Positions 20,331-32,400 of a stretch of DNA of 64,000 nt are shown here, piece after piece. A program made the position numbers and the translations under genes. This stretch comes from Strongylocentrotus purpuratus (lineage: Eukaryota > Echinodermata > Echinoidea > Camarodonta > Strongylocentrotidae). Numbering within the stretch: the stretch's first letter is position 1; the number at the start of each line of letters is the position of its first letter. The DNA lies in NCBI RefSeq assembly GCF_000002235.5, contig NW_022145613.1, positions 7,619,929 through 7,683,928 of the forward strand. Reading direction: 5' to 3'. The notes under the pieces are model-generated. The model saw only the letters and a list, made by a program, of their open reading frames with translations, had not been told where the DNA came from and searched no databases.

Positions 20331-20957
20331 TACCAAACTAATACTAAAATGATTCCAAACTGATCCCAAGCTGATCCCAAGCTGATCCCAAGCTGACCCC
20401 AAGCTGATCCCAAGCTGATTCCAAACTAATACCAAACTGATACCAAACTGATCCCAAACTAATACCAAACTAATACCAAAATGATTCCAAATTGATCCCA
20501 AGCTGTTCCTAAGCTGATCCCAAGCTGATTCCAAACTAATAGCAAACTGATCCCAAGCTGATCCCAAACTGATTCCAAACTAATACAAACTGATCCCAAG
20601 CTGATTCCAAACTGATCCCAAGCTGATCCCAAACTGATTCCAAACTGATTCGAAACTGATTCGAAACTGATTCGAAACTAATACCAAAATGATTCCAAAT
20701 TGATTCCAAGCTGATCCCAAGCTGATCACAAGCTGATCCCAAGCTGATTCCAAACTAATACCAAACTGATACCAAACTGATTCCAAACTAATACCAAACT
20801 AATACCAAAATGATTCCAAACTGATCCCAAGCTGATCCCAAGCTGATCCCAAACTAATCCAAACTAATACCAAACTGATCCCAAGCCGATTCCAAACTAA
20901 TACCAAACTGATTTCAAACTAATACCAAACTAATACCAAACTGATCCCAAGCTGATT
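20331..20957. repeat. 10-11-bp minisatellite
   Basis: About 60 degenerate units of the form CTGATCCCAAG / CTGATTCCAAA / CTAATACCAAA. The minus-strand frames over it (WDQFGISL-type repeats) are satellite translation and not a protein gene. Confidence 0.9.
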
Positions 20958-21004
20958 CAAGGCAATGACAGTCACATGTGGCGTCCTTTAAAGGCACTGA
21001 CAGT

Positions 21005-21500
21005 GCCTTAAAGGTTATTTCAAAGTTTTGGTATGGGGTCATGAATTTGGTTCTAATGAACATATTGGAAGCAAATGGGATCCTATAATATTCAGTGATC
21101 GTTGTCGCGGTTGAAATCGAGTCTAAAGTGATGAAATTGTAAGTACTAAAGTCTTTATGTTGTATAGCTCCCTCTCAAGGTCAAGATATTAGATAGCTTT
21201 AAAACATTGTTTCTTGACTAAAATCGACCAATTGCTATTCCCGTTTGGAAATCATATATCACAATTGCATATTCTGAGATTTTCATGGTCGCAGCTACCA
21301 TTGGATGGCCGTATAAGCTATTTGAAATTCATCAAAATTTACCGGGAGCACCAGTAAATTTTTATATTCAATTTTTCTCGAAAGCATAAGTGTTTTAGGG
21401 GCTAATTTTTCTAGTGCGTATAATACATCCTCAGGGGCATCTACATGTATCAAAATTATAAAGAATCGCTATCCGGCTATTTTCAAAAATCAGTAAGGGA
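21005..21500 (+). repeat. Dispersed repeat, inverted relative at 41590-42160
   Basis: Long matching stretch in opposite orientation to 41590-42160; shared blocks include CCCGTTTGGAAAT and CATTGGATGG / CCATACAATGG contexts. In the second copy it is the interior of a TA-flanked element, so this is probably a truncated copy of that element. Confidence 0.5.
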
Positions 21501-21544
21501 TCAGTACGTCCTTTTTTGTTGTCCCTTGAAAATTTAAAAATTTG

Positions 21545-22714
21545 TACGCCCCCCCCCCACTTAAGGCCAAACAAAAAAAATTGTTTGGTTGTCCTCGATT
21601 GCTATTTTGGAGTAGGGGCGGACGGGCGGATTTTTTTTTCCTTATTTTTCTTAAACCTCATTTTTTTTTTTTTTTTTTGGATTTTTGGATTTTTTTTTTC
21701 ATAAAAAAAAATATATCATTGGGATTGTCAAGGATTTAAACAAACAATGTCTATAAAACACTTTAATATGGTAAAAGACTAATTTAATGTACAATGAATA
21801 TCAAGACCAACACAGAAAGTATTTTAGGCTTTGAATTACAGCACCTTTTAAATCTCCACTGTACTACTTATAGCTACTTGCGCCCTCTATGTAGCAAACA
21901 ATGCCTAATCGGTGACCATTGGTCCCCCATTATCCACTTTAGCTTATATTAAAGAGGGATGTTCCCCGTATTCCAGAGGGTGTTCAAAATACGTACCCGC
22001 TGGCGGACGGTGCTAGCTGCCTATTGACACCAACAGAATACGGCTCTTACGCAGATGGCATGTTCCGAATGCCCGGACAATACCGATTATCGCATACATG
22101 TGCCGAAGTAATGCCAATCGCAGTTCGGCTCTAAGATTCGGCTGCTTTTTCCGCCTACTTTCGTGACGTCGCGATCGTCAGCGATCAGCTGGCTTGGCGA
22201 AGGCAGGCCAGGCCGCGCGTACTTTGATTGACAGCTGTATGCAAATTAGAAGTCGATCTTCGGAACCAAGATGGCGATGACTAGAGCAGCGATAACTATA
22301 CACTGGCGGGAACGTGCCACTTTAACTGAGAGCTGATTTGATGAGATAACGACCTGTCCAATGACATTGCAGGGTGGTCTAATCCTCCCTGTAAACTAGT
22401 AGAGATGGGCTTTAAAATGAGTTTAAGAATACTCAGAACCTGATTTGAATGAACGGCATTTTGACATAGAAAAATAAAAATGGCAAGTTTAATAAATAAC
22501 TAATTGCGTACTGAAAAGACCAAACTGGCAACGGGACGCGTTTTGATCCTTGCAAATGCATAAAATGGTATGTTACTTTGGCATTTAAGATTGCTCCCCC
22601 CCCAAAAAAAATAAAATATATGAATTAAAAAAAAAAAAATACGAGCGGCCCGAAAATGACGAGCGGGTGGTCGAGGACAACCAAATGATTTTTTTTTTGG
22701 CCTAAGCGCCAGGT

Positions 22715-22747
<33 letters not shown>

Positions 22748-22861
22748 GGGGGGGGGGGATCGCTTCAAAAAGGTAAAAATCACGTTTTTACACGTTTTTT
22801 TCCCAGGGGTGGGGGGGGGGGCGGGCCACCGCCCCCCCCCCCCCCCCTGGATCCGCCACTG
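21545..22861. mobile_element. Composite of poly-G/poly-C hAT-like fragments
   Basis: The right end (to 22861) is CTGGATCCGCCACTG, the reverse of the CAGTGGCGGATCCAG terminus. Two blocks at 21545-21600 and about 22580-22730 match each other in inverse orientation (GGTTGTCCTCGA and TTAAGGCC/CTTAGGCC contexts). Between them lies unrelated, CpG-richer DNA. I could not define a complete element. Confidence 0.4.
22140..22320 (+). promoter_or_regulatory. Candidate promoter region upstream of SMCHD1
   Basis: A locally CpG-rich stretch with TGACGTCGCGA (CRE-like), ATGCAAAT (octamer-like) and CAAGATGGCGATG (YY1-like, often at start sites). It is about 1 kb upstream of the first coding ATG and would need an untranslated exon or a long leader. 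Weak inference from motifs alone. Confidence 0.2.
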
Positions 22862-23331
22862 GAGACTATAGGCCCCCAGCAGAGCGGGTAGCTAGCTACA
22901 TATATATTAGTCCAGATTCTGTCCTATTTTTAATATTTGTTATTCTTCAATCATCTGTGTCCTCCTCTCTTACACGCATCCACTACAGATCGCGCCACCT
23001 CCGAAAATACACCCGTCGTAGAAAGAGCGGGAAGAGAGACTTTTAGATTCGCACGAAGACAATGGGGATTGCTACGGTCGACCTCCTTTTCATGCACTGC
23101 CTTGAATGGACGTCCCACGTATCAGTCCACGCAAATCTAAAAGTCCCTAATGAAGGTAGAGAACGGCGCAAAGGCTGTCTCCGGTTAAGCGTTGAGGGTG
23201 TGTTATTTTCTCAGCTGATTGGGCGCGAGAAACGGAAACAGTTCAGGCATGCAGTGGACTAGTGTAGAGAGAGCGAGAGATCGCTTAATATTATATCGCC
23301 ATAATTTGCAAAGAACCACTTGACGACGAAC

Positions 23332-23451
23332 ATGGCAAGCTCAACGCCAACGGTGTACGTTTTCGACCGTCGCAAAGGCTCTGAACCAGCACGGGAAATC
23401 ACTCTTGATGATGTCTGCAGTTTTGCTGATTTTAAAGAGTTAATCAAGAAA
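23332..23451 (+). CDS. SMCHD1: SMCHD1 exon 1
   Basis: ATG at 23332 begins [20 protein letters not shown]; the vertebrate protein has TVYLFDRR near its start after a longer leader. Ends KK in phase 0, donor GTAAGC. Confidence 0.85.
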
Positions 23452-26400
23452 GTAAGCACGTCAATACGTAGCATGTATTTGAACCTGTATGTGCGTACGT
23501 ATGATATTGAGGGAGTGTTTTTTACAAAGCCTTAAACTTGATTGACAAAACAGCTCACAAATATCAATTGTAGGCTAAAGCTGATTCGGCCTTAAAACTG
23601 ATTTTTAAAAAAAATGTTGAGCGAAATCATTTTTAGTTCATGAAACACCCCCTGTAGATGTTTGGTTTGTGTGTGTTTGTGGTGTGTACGTGTGTGTATG
23701 TGAATGTTCACGTTCGCTGCGCTGATTTCTACTCTCATATTCAAATGCAAGAGCAAAATCAATAACAATATATCCGTTTAATATCCGTACGAAACTAACT
23801 GCTCAGAATCATGAGTTCTGTACAAATATTGTCAACTATTTACCAGCAGGACCTAGTCTTCTGACTGGACGATCAAGTAGAAGGCAGTGATGTGGGCTTG
23901 AATCAAAGCTAATTCAAATAAAAGGTATATCGAAATGCTACATATTTTTGAATGAATCCTAATATTTTTCTCTTTTCATGTCAAAGATCATACGGCCGTC
24001 TCTGCAATTTATGTAATTCCTTTCTTTTCTGAATCCACTTTTTTGGGGTCAGAGATAGAGAAATATAGAAGTAATGCATATTTCTCAGCATTTCCAATGC
24101 AGTCTGATATGCCGAAAGAGTTTCCCAAAGTTGACAGCCCTGGTTGGTAATGATTAGGGTTAGGGTGATAATTTTTTTATACCAGTTTTTATGATCTCCG
24201 GTTAATGTACCATTTGGGGTTACATTTAGATGTCCAGTTAATACAACATGTAGGGTTATTTGTGTCAGAGAGAGAGGGAGAGAGCGAGGGGGAGAGAGAG
24301 AAAATAATGTACATTGTTTTACACATTTCTCAAAACTCAACATATACTTAGACCCAATACAACTTGAAAGCCTAACAATCGCACATAAAGAGCCTGAGAG
24401 GTAGACTACGACGCCTATACGCATGTGGGAATCCCCAGTTCCTTAAAATAGATGCCCGCCGTCTGCAATATTACAAACAAGGATCCCAATGTGTGAATTT
24501 AGTGGTGTATATGTATGTGTGTGTTTGTGATTACACATGTCTATTTGTATTTTCCCAGCTGATATGCCTTAAAGATAACATGGCACGAGGGGGGAGTGTG
24601 TGAGAGAGAGAAAGGGACAGAGAGACTCAACCTTTTCTGCAAGTTGATAGCCCAACGATCGCACATATTCAAAGGATTCTAACTCCCAGCTTTGAGGTAC
24701 ACTACAATGCCTATACGCATGTGGAAATCCCCAGTTTTCTTGAAATACATAGACGTCGTCTGAAATAGAACAATCAAGATGCCCAAATCATTGTTGACGT
24801 AGCGAGTTTCAGTATCACCCAAAGTGAACATGTAACCGTACTGTGCCCGAACACCATACAGATGGCAACGGTTTACGTTTTGTAGATTAAAAAAAACCCC
24901 GATTCATTCATCAGGCTTGAAACTTGCTTTCAACACAATACCCAATTCTGAATTCCCAGCTAAACAGTGGTCAGTGCTGAATCCAACTTTGGGAACTTCT
25001 AATTAAAAAGTTAAAAGTTATATGACTTTGAATCATAAACCATGGTAAAGAGTAAATAATATTCTGTCTATTGATACCTTATTCATAATCGTGCTGGTAA
25101 ACTACATCTAGACTCCTTTCATAACTTATTTGATGGAAGTTCAATTAGACTCTGTATCTTTGTCAGCGATGTAAATGGTCAAACGAGTACGCCTGTTATT
25201 CGTATTATCAAATCTTCATATTGTAAATGTTTAACTCACGAAAAGCATTTAAAACATCTTATTACATTCGTGTCAGACTTGCATGCAGGTACTTACATGC
25301 CATTAAGTTACCTCTTTACTCGTCTACTTTGTATACCTCTGCCGAACCAATTTGTACGGTCATTAATGGGAAGCCAATGCCTATGTATGATGTATATTAA
25401 TATCTAAATTAGGTTAAGTTGTGATTATCTTCTTTTATCGTGTTTTTTCTTCTTCTGCCCCCTGTTTTTGTTTGGTCTTGAAACTGTATTATAAATGATT
25501 GGTCAATATCCTTGTGTCTTATGTATATAAAAAAAGAAGCTTTAAAACAAGTCAATAAGTCTTTTGTACACGTCATGTAATAATTGGGTTCATATATCTT
25601 GTGCTAGTGTACCATTGTGATTATACAATGATGCATTATACCAGTTAATTGGATGGGAGAGCCCAAATGGTATTATGCAACAACTTCCATTCTTTGATTC
25701 AGATATTACTGATGCCGGCCAGAGTGAACCACTTTGCCACTCTAATTTGGTAGAGCAAACGCATAATTATTCAAAGACTTCCAAATAAAAATATGATATA
25801 CCATGAACCTCTCAGGAAGGGTTTGAAATTTCCTCAATTGAATATTGTGAGTCTCTACAAACATATTGATGAATTACGAATGATTTTGTTCTCTAATGAC
25901 ATACGTGTCCTTGCTATTAACGAAACAAGACTTGATGAATCATTATTATAACAGTGACATTTAAGTGCATCATTATAATATTGTTTGTAAAGATCGCAAC
26001 AGATCTGGTGGTCGTGTATCATTTCATGTACACTGTACATGAAAGCGTAGAATTTGATATTTTTGAAGACTCTCCTATTTCTGGCCTTGAAGCTATTCCT
26101 ATTCTCATACGTTTCAAAATGACGAAACCAATATTACTTCTTATTGGTATCTGCCTCCAAACTAAAAATCTGATCTTTTAGATAATTATGAAAACTTTTT
26201 GAAATTCACAGAAAGTCTTGACTGTCAATTTTTTGTCATGAGGGACACAAACCTTGGCATTCAAAAAGAGGTAGACATAATGTAACACGAGACGTTATAA
26301 GCAGGTTCAAAATATATATTCTTTACATTTTGTTAATATCACTGAATGTACCCGAATCACAGGTGAGTCCGCTACTCTTGTCGATCACATGTTAACGAAC

Positions 26401-29400
26401 AATATTGAGTTGATCAAGTCTTTTGGTGTTCAAGGTATTAAATAATATTCTGAATTTGAACTATAAATTGTAAAAAATGAAGGTCCTTAGTTCCCCATTA
26501 TGTTCTTTTTGTGACCTAGAAAATGAAACGATTGAACGTTTTTTTTTGGAAATGTACAATAGTACAAGATTTTTGGAATCAGCTTGGAAAAGAGCTGACT
26601 ATGTTTGATTTCTCGATATTAACGGAAAAAAAACGGTAATTCTTGGTATATTGTCGAAGAATTATATTCTTTTTAACCTTATATTAATAATTGCAAAGAA
26701 AACAATTTGCCTGAATAGATGCAAATTAGCTAAACCAAATATTACTGATTTCATTTCTTTATTAATCAAGTCGTACAAAATGGAAAGATACATTGCTATA
26801 CGAAACGATAAAAAGTTGCCCATGACAGCAGATGGCAGGGCATAGCCCCGTGGATATTCATTGCCATTAAGTGAAGAAAGATATTTGATATGTTAATAAG
26901 CTGTATAATGTTCAATGCGTTATGTAATCAAATGTTCATTTTCACTGGTCAAATATATCAATGTACCTTGAAGTGACTAAAAAAGACAATTTCAATAAAA
27001 AAAAAAGTCTTTTGGTGTTATACACAAATAGTGACCATTCGATGAGCTATCTCATCTGGAAAGCCCATTAAACTCAATCTGGTGTCAAGTATACAACGTA
27101 TAGGAAGTCTAGAGGTGTATATACCAATATGTTCAAGTCTGATTTCTCACAGCAGAACTGGGTGGAAGTCGAGGAGGAGAATGATATTGACGAATTTGAA
27201 AACATATTTTTCATGTTGTTAATAAACATATGCCCCTTAAAACAAAAAGAGTTCGAAGCGGTCAATCGTCATGGATAATTTGAAAACATTTCTTTAGTTA
27301 TATATAAAGAAAAGAGACTTGACAAAATCCGAAGCTATAACGACCCAAAAATCGAAATGCCTGAAAAGACTATCGTAGTTAAAAAACAAATTTACATCTT
27401 TTATTAAGAAATTTGGAATTTGGAATTTGTAACTAAGGATCAGAATTCTAATAAATCATGGAATACATTATCTTCATTATTACCCAAGAAAACTTCATCT
27501 TCTCAGCCTCCACCCAGTCAGTGCCAAAGCATGGCTAACCACACTAATCATCATTTTGCAAATGTTGCTACCGGTTTTTTTCTGATTCTACAGTAATTGA
27601 GACCCTGGATAAACAAGACATATTATTATTATTATTATTATTATTATTCGTTTCTGATAATGATGATTCCGGAATAATGATATTCCTGTAAGTGAATGTG
27701 ATATTTTGAAAGAAATACAACAATTAAAAAATAAGAAATCATTAGGTTTGGATGGAATATATATACAGGTTTTGAAAATGTCTATCAATGAAATCATTCG
27801 ACCAAAAAGCTATCTGATTGACAAATCCATTATCCAAGGTATAATTCAAATTAATGGAAGATTGTTCAAAAAAAGAAGGTGATAGATCAATCCCAAATAA
27901 CCACAGGCCAATCTCCATACTTTCTTGTGTATCTAAAATCCTGGAAAGGGTGAACCAGAAACTGCTCGTGCAGCCCTTTTATAGAAACAACGTACTTTCA
28001 GTCGAGCAGTCGGGTTTTCGTCCAGGACACTCTACTTTTACGGCATTGATTAAAGTCATAACGAATGACTGGATGAATGCTATTGATGAGGGAAATGAAA
28101 CGTTTCTCACATGGTTTATAAACTACCTTTCAGATCGGAGAATTGTAACCTGTGTAGGCGTCTGTATTTCCGAAGAATTATTGAACTCGGGGCGCCCAAA
28201 TGATTTATTTTGGTTCCATTGTTATTCTTAATTTTCATCAACGATTTAACCTCAGTTTTTCATTCATGCAAACTTCATTTGTACGCAGAAGACACGGTGA
28301 CTTACTTTCCCCATGGTTCTGTACGGATTCAGGGCACTTTAATCTTGAATTATCTTTTCATACCATTTGTTTTATAGGAGTTTGGAATCCCAGATGATGA
28401 AGAGGTTGTCATTGCTACCACCAACAGAGATGAGATTAATACATATGAGACTTATGGTAAGCTATTTCACGCAACCTACAATTCTTCAATACATCTCATG
28501 GTGTAACTCAAATATATTCATTGAATATTTATTGCTGCAGGGAAAATTTACGCCAACTAGGAAGCCCTTTCTGAACGTGGCTTTTAATGTCTTTTAACTA
28601 GTTTGTCTCTTTTTTTTGTTATGAAAGTGTAATGTCGATAAGATATTTTGATTGAAATGGACATGAACAAATATGTGTACTCACTTTTGTAAGCAACTAT
28701 AGCCAGAAGTCAGGGGTAGATCCAGGATTTTCCAAAAGGGGGAGGGGGACGTGAAATGTAAGAAATTGCGAGCGCAAAGCGCGAACTCTTTACGCTAAAG
28801 GGCCCCGAAAATTTGTGGACATTAAGATGCTCTTGTGTACATTCTGAGGCATGTTTGAATGAGTAAACTTTATTTTTAAGTGAATTCTTTTTAAGGTAAA
28901 AGGGGGCGTGCGCCCCCACGTCACCCGGATCTGCCCCTAGAACAGGTGGCGCCCGCACTAGTCGACCTCAAACTACTTTCTACATCTAAACTGCGCGAAA
29001 ACTAATTTTCATTTTCGAATGTAAGCAAACAACCTTACGCCGACCAAAATTACCCATCGTGTGAACACGGCTACTGAAAAAAACACATGCGGTTTGCTTT
29101 TTTATTATTTATTTTGTTCTTGCTGTATTTTTATCCCTATTTTCACGCACAAAGGATTGCTGTCCTTCAAGCAACAATGGATTCCTACCGACCTGGGTGT
29201 TTTCGATGGGAAAGATATCAATGCCTATTAAATTTTGATTGAAATGTGAAGATGAACAATTATGTGTACCCACTTTTGTAAGCGACAGTGACAAAACAAA
29301 GTGGTTTGATTTATTATTATTTCTATAGTTCTTGCTGTGTGTTTCTGCCAATGTTCATGGACAACAGATACCCACCCACTGCGGATGGGTGTTTTCCACT

Positions 29401-32400
29401 ATTCAACGTGTGAAGATGGGCGCGGTTATGTTGGTTCCATATGGTGATATGACGCAAACCTTTAGATAGTCTTTAACCCTAGTTTACTGATGGGCATTTT
29501 GACCCCCCCCCCCACCCCGCACTGTAAAAGAAAAATCCACAACTGCCGCGAACTTGCTTTAAATCGTGACTTGCCTTTTCGTGACGTTTTCATTTCAAGT
29601 GTATCGCAACTTTTTAGACCAAGTTTGCAAAATTGGACAATCCTTTGCGAGGTCACCGTCAATTCGTAGTTACATGTCAGGCCAAGAATAGCACGAAAAT
29701 CGACATTTTGCATACATTTGTGTTCTATATACTTATTTTCCTAAATTGCTCTACACTGCCAATCGTGTCTTGTATTGATTTTTCTTGATCTTGTATGTCT
29801 TGAAATTTAACAAGACATTTTTGAAAAACAAATCAATCTAAAAAAGAATGAGGAAAAACAGAACAATAAAATAATAATTAATAATTCCAATGCTCATCTC
29901 ATCTAATGAGATTGTTCCTCTTTTCTGACAATCAAAGAGGAACATTTTAATTAAAGACGGGAAAAAAAATCGAAGGAGCTTTAATTAATGCTAATTAGTT
30001 ATGGATGGTGCCAATTAGTTCCCCTTGTCTAGTTAGAATAGTATTACTACTTAAGATATTCGATCATAATGCATGAGAACATTGAATTAGTGAGTAAATG
30101 TCACCTTGTTAGGATTGTAAGACATATACAATACAATACAATACAATGAACATTTAGGGCGCCATTCCCATAAGGCTCAGAGCGCTAACATCAAATAATA
30201 TTATTGGTCTTTACTACATGTAGTAATTAAAGGCTACAATTAGATATTCCATATAAAATATTAAATTCAATTGATTAAATTAAATAATTAAACATATAGG
30301 AGAATTCATGTAAAGAGATGAGTTTTCAGAGCCTTCTTAAAAATATCGATAGAGGCAGATTGTCTGATGGACATGGGGAGATTATTCCACCCTTTGGATG
30401 CTGCTACCGTGAAAGTCCTATCCCCGGCTTGGACACGTGTAATTGGATCATTTAGACGGAGGTTATCATTTGAAGATCTGAGATTTCTGCTTGGTGTATA
30501 TAAAGTTAAACAATTAGACAGGTAATTAGGAGCTAGGTGGTGCAATGATTTATAGACATATAAGAGTAACTTAAAAATGATTCGCTGTTGAATTGGAAGC
30601 CAGTGAAGGGAATTAATTAATGGTTGAGCTGAATGACTTCTACCGACCTCAAACACAAGACGTGCTGCCCAGTTTTGGAGGCGCTGGAGACGGTTTACAT
30701 GTAACTTTGGAAGAGAGGAAAGAAGTCCATTACAATAATCAAGTCTAGAGAGAATTAAAGACCTTACAGCATGATGACAAGTTGATTGATCAATATATCT
30801 ACGAATTCGTGATATGTTCCTTAAGTGAAAAGTGACCGTTCTACTAACATTGTTAATATGTGAATTCATACTCATATGAACATCAAAGAATGCGCCCAAG
30901 TTTTTAATTGTGTCTGTAGGTTTTACGGAAATATTTCCTATGGTGAGAGTTATGTCTGGTAATTTTCTGAAATTGTGTGGTGAAGCAGCAATAAAAAACT
31001 CTGTCTTACTGTCGTTCAATTTCAACTTGTTAATGGACATCCAATTCTTTATATCACAGATGCAGTTTTGCAGTGACAACAATGCACAATCTAATTCACC
31101 ACGTATTTTGGGATCAAATGAAACATATAACTGTATATCATCCATATCACTAACCGGGCGGGTGTAAATTGTAAAACCAACAGGACCTACTACAGAACCT
31201 TGTGGCAGACCAAACTTGGAAATGATAGGCGCAGACAATTCCCCTGCAATGTCTACTTGTGTTGACCAGCCATCGAGATAAGACTGGAACCATTTTAGGG
31301 CAGTGCCTTTGATACCAATCCTCGTTGATAAACGAGAGACTAGGATATGATGGTCGATGGTATCAAAGGCTGCTGACAAGTCTAATAATACCACAAGAAT
31401 TACTTTGTTTGAGTTAAGTGAAAACATAATATCATTCTTCACCTTGATCAAAGCAGTTTCTGTGCTATGTCGGGGTCTATATGCAGACTGAAATGGGTCA
31501 GCAAGATTGTTAGCTTCAACATGCTCCATTAGTCTTGAGCAAGCTACTTTCTCAATGAGTTTTCCTACATACGTTAAATTAGACACAGGTCTATAGTTCT
31601 TAATATTATTCTTATCCATGGATGCATTTTTCAAGAGAGGTTTAATTACAGCACGATGAGCTCCTTTAGGAAAGATACCAGATGATAAGGAGATATTCAC
31701 AATATTAGTGAGTACAGGTAGAAGATGATCAATATTCTCTTTCAAGAACCATGTCGGTATAGGATCTAAACGACTAGATTTACTAGGAGATCTTGTAATG
31801 ATTTTCAAAAGATCACTTTGGGAAACTGGTCTTAAGACTTCAAGCGATGGTATATCATCATTCAAAGTATTATTGAAGTCAGGCAATGGCATAACAGGAA
31901 GGTTATCAAGTTGATCACGAATGGTATCAATTTTTTCAACAAAATATTTAGAAAATTGATAACTTAGACGAGCAGCAGAATCATAGAATGGAAGATGATT
32001 TGATTTCTTGTTTAAAAGAGAGTTAATAGTGCGATAAACATCCTTGCTACTACAAGAAGCTAGTTTATCTTTGAAATAGCTTTCTTTGGCGGTTTCAGTG
32101 AGTTCACAGACATATCTCTTTTCTTTCATATACAATTCACGATCCTGATCAGATCTTGATTTCCGCCACTTTCGTTCTGCTCGACGTCGCTCTCGGCGAG
32201 CAGTATGAATTGAGTCATTAAACCAACGCATTCGATTCTTTACAGGTCGAGTCTTAATTGTTGCTGGTGCATATGTGTCTAACAATTCGTCGCTGTTTTC
32301 ACGAAGTGACGGTAGTGAAAAAAAATTGCATTCACTTTGCGTTACGATTTTCCTCACTACCGTCACTTCGTGAAAACAAGGACGAATTCTTCCATTCCAG

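Noticed and set aside
20325-20786. Minus-strand frames with WDQFGISLES-like repeats
   Set aside because: They translate the 10-11-bp minisatellite in all frames; no start context or domain.
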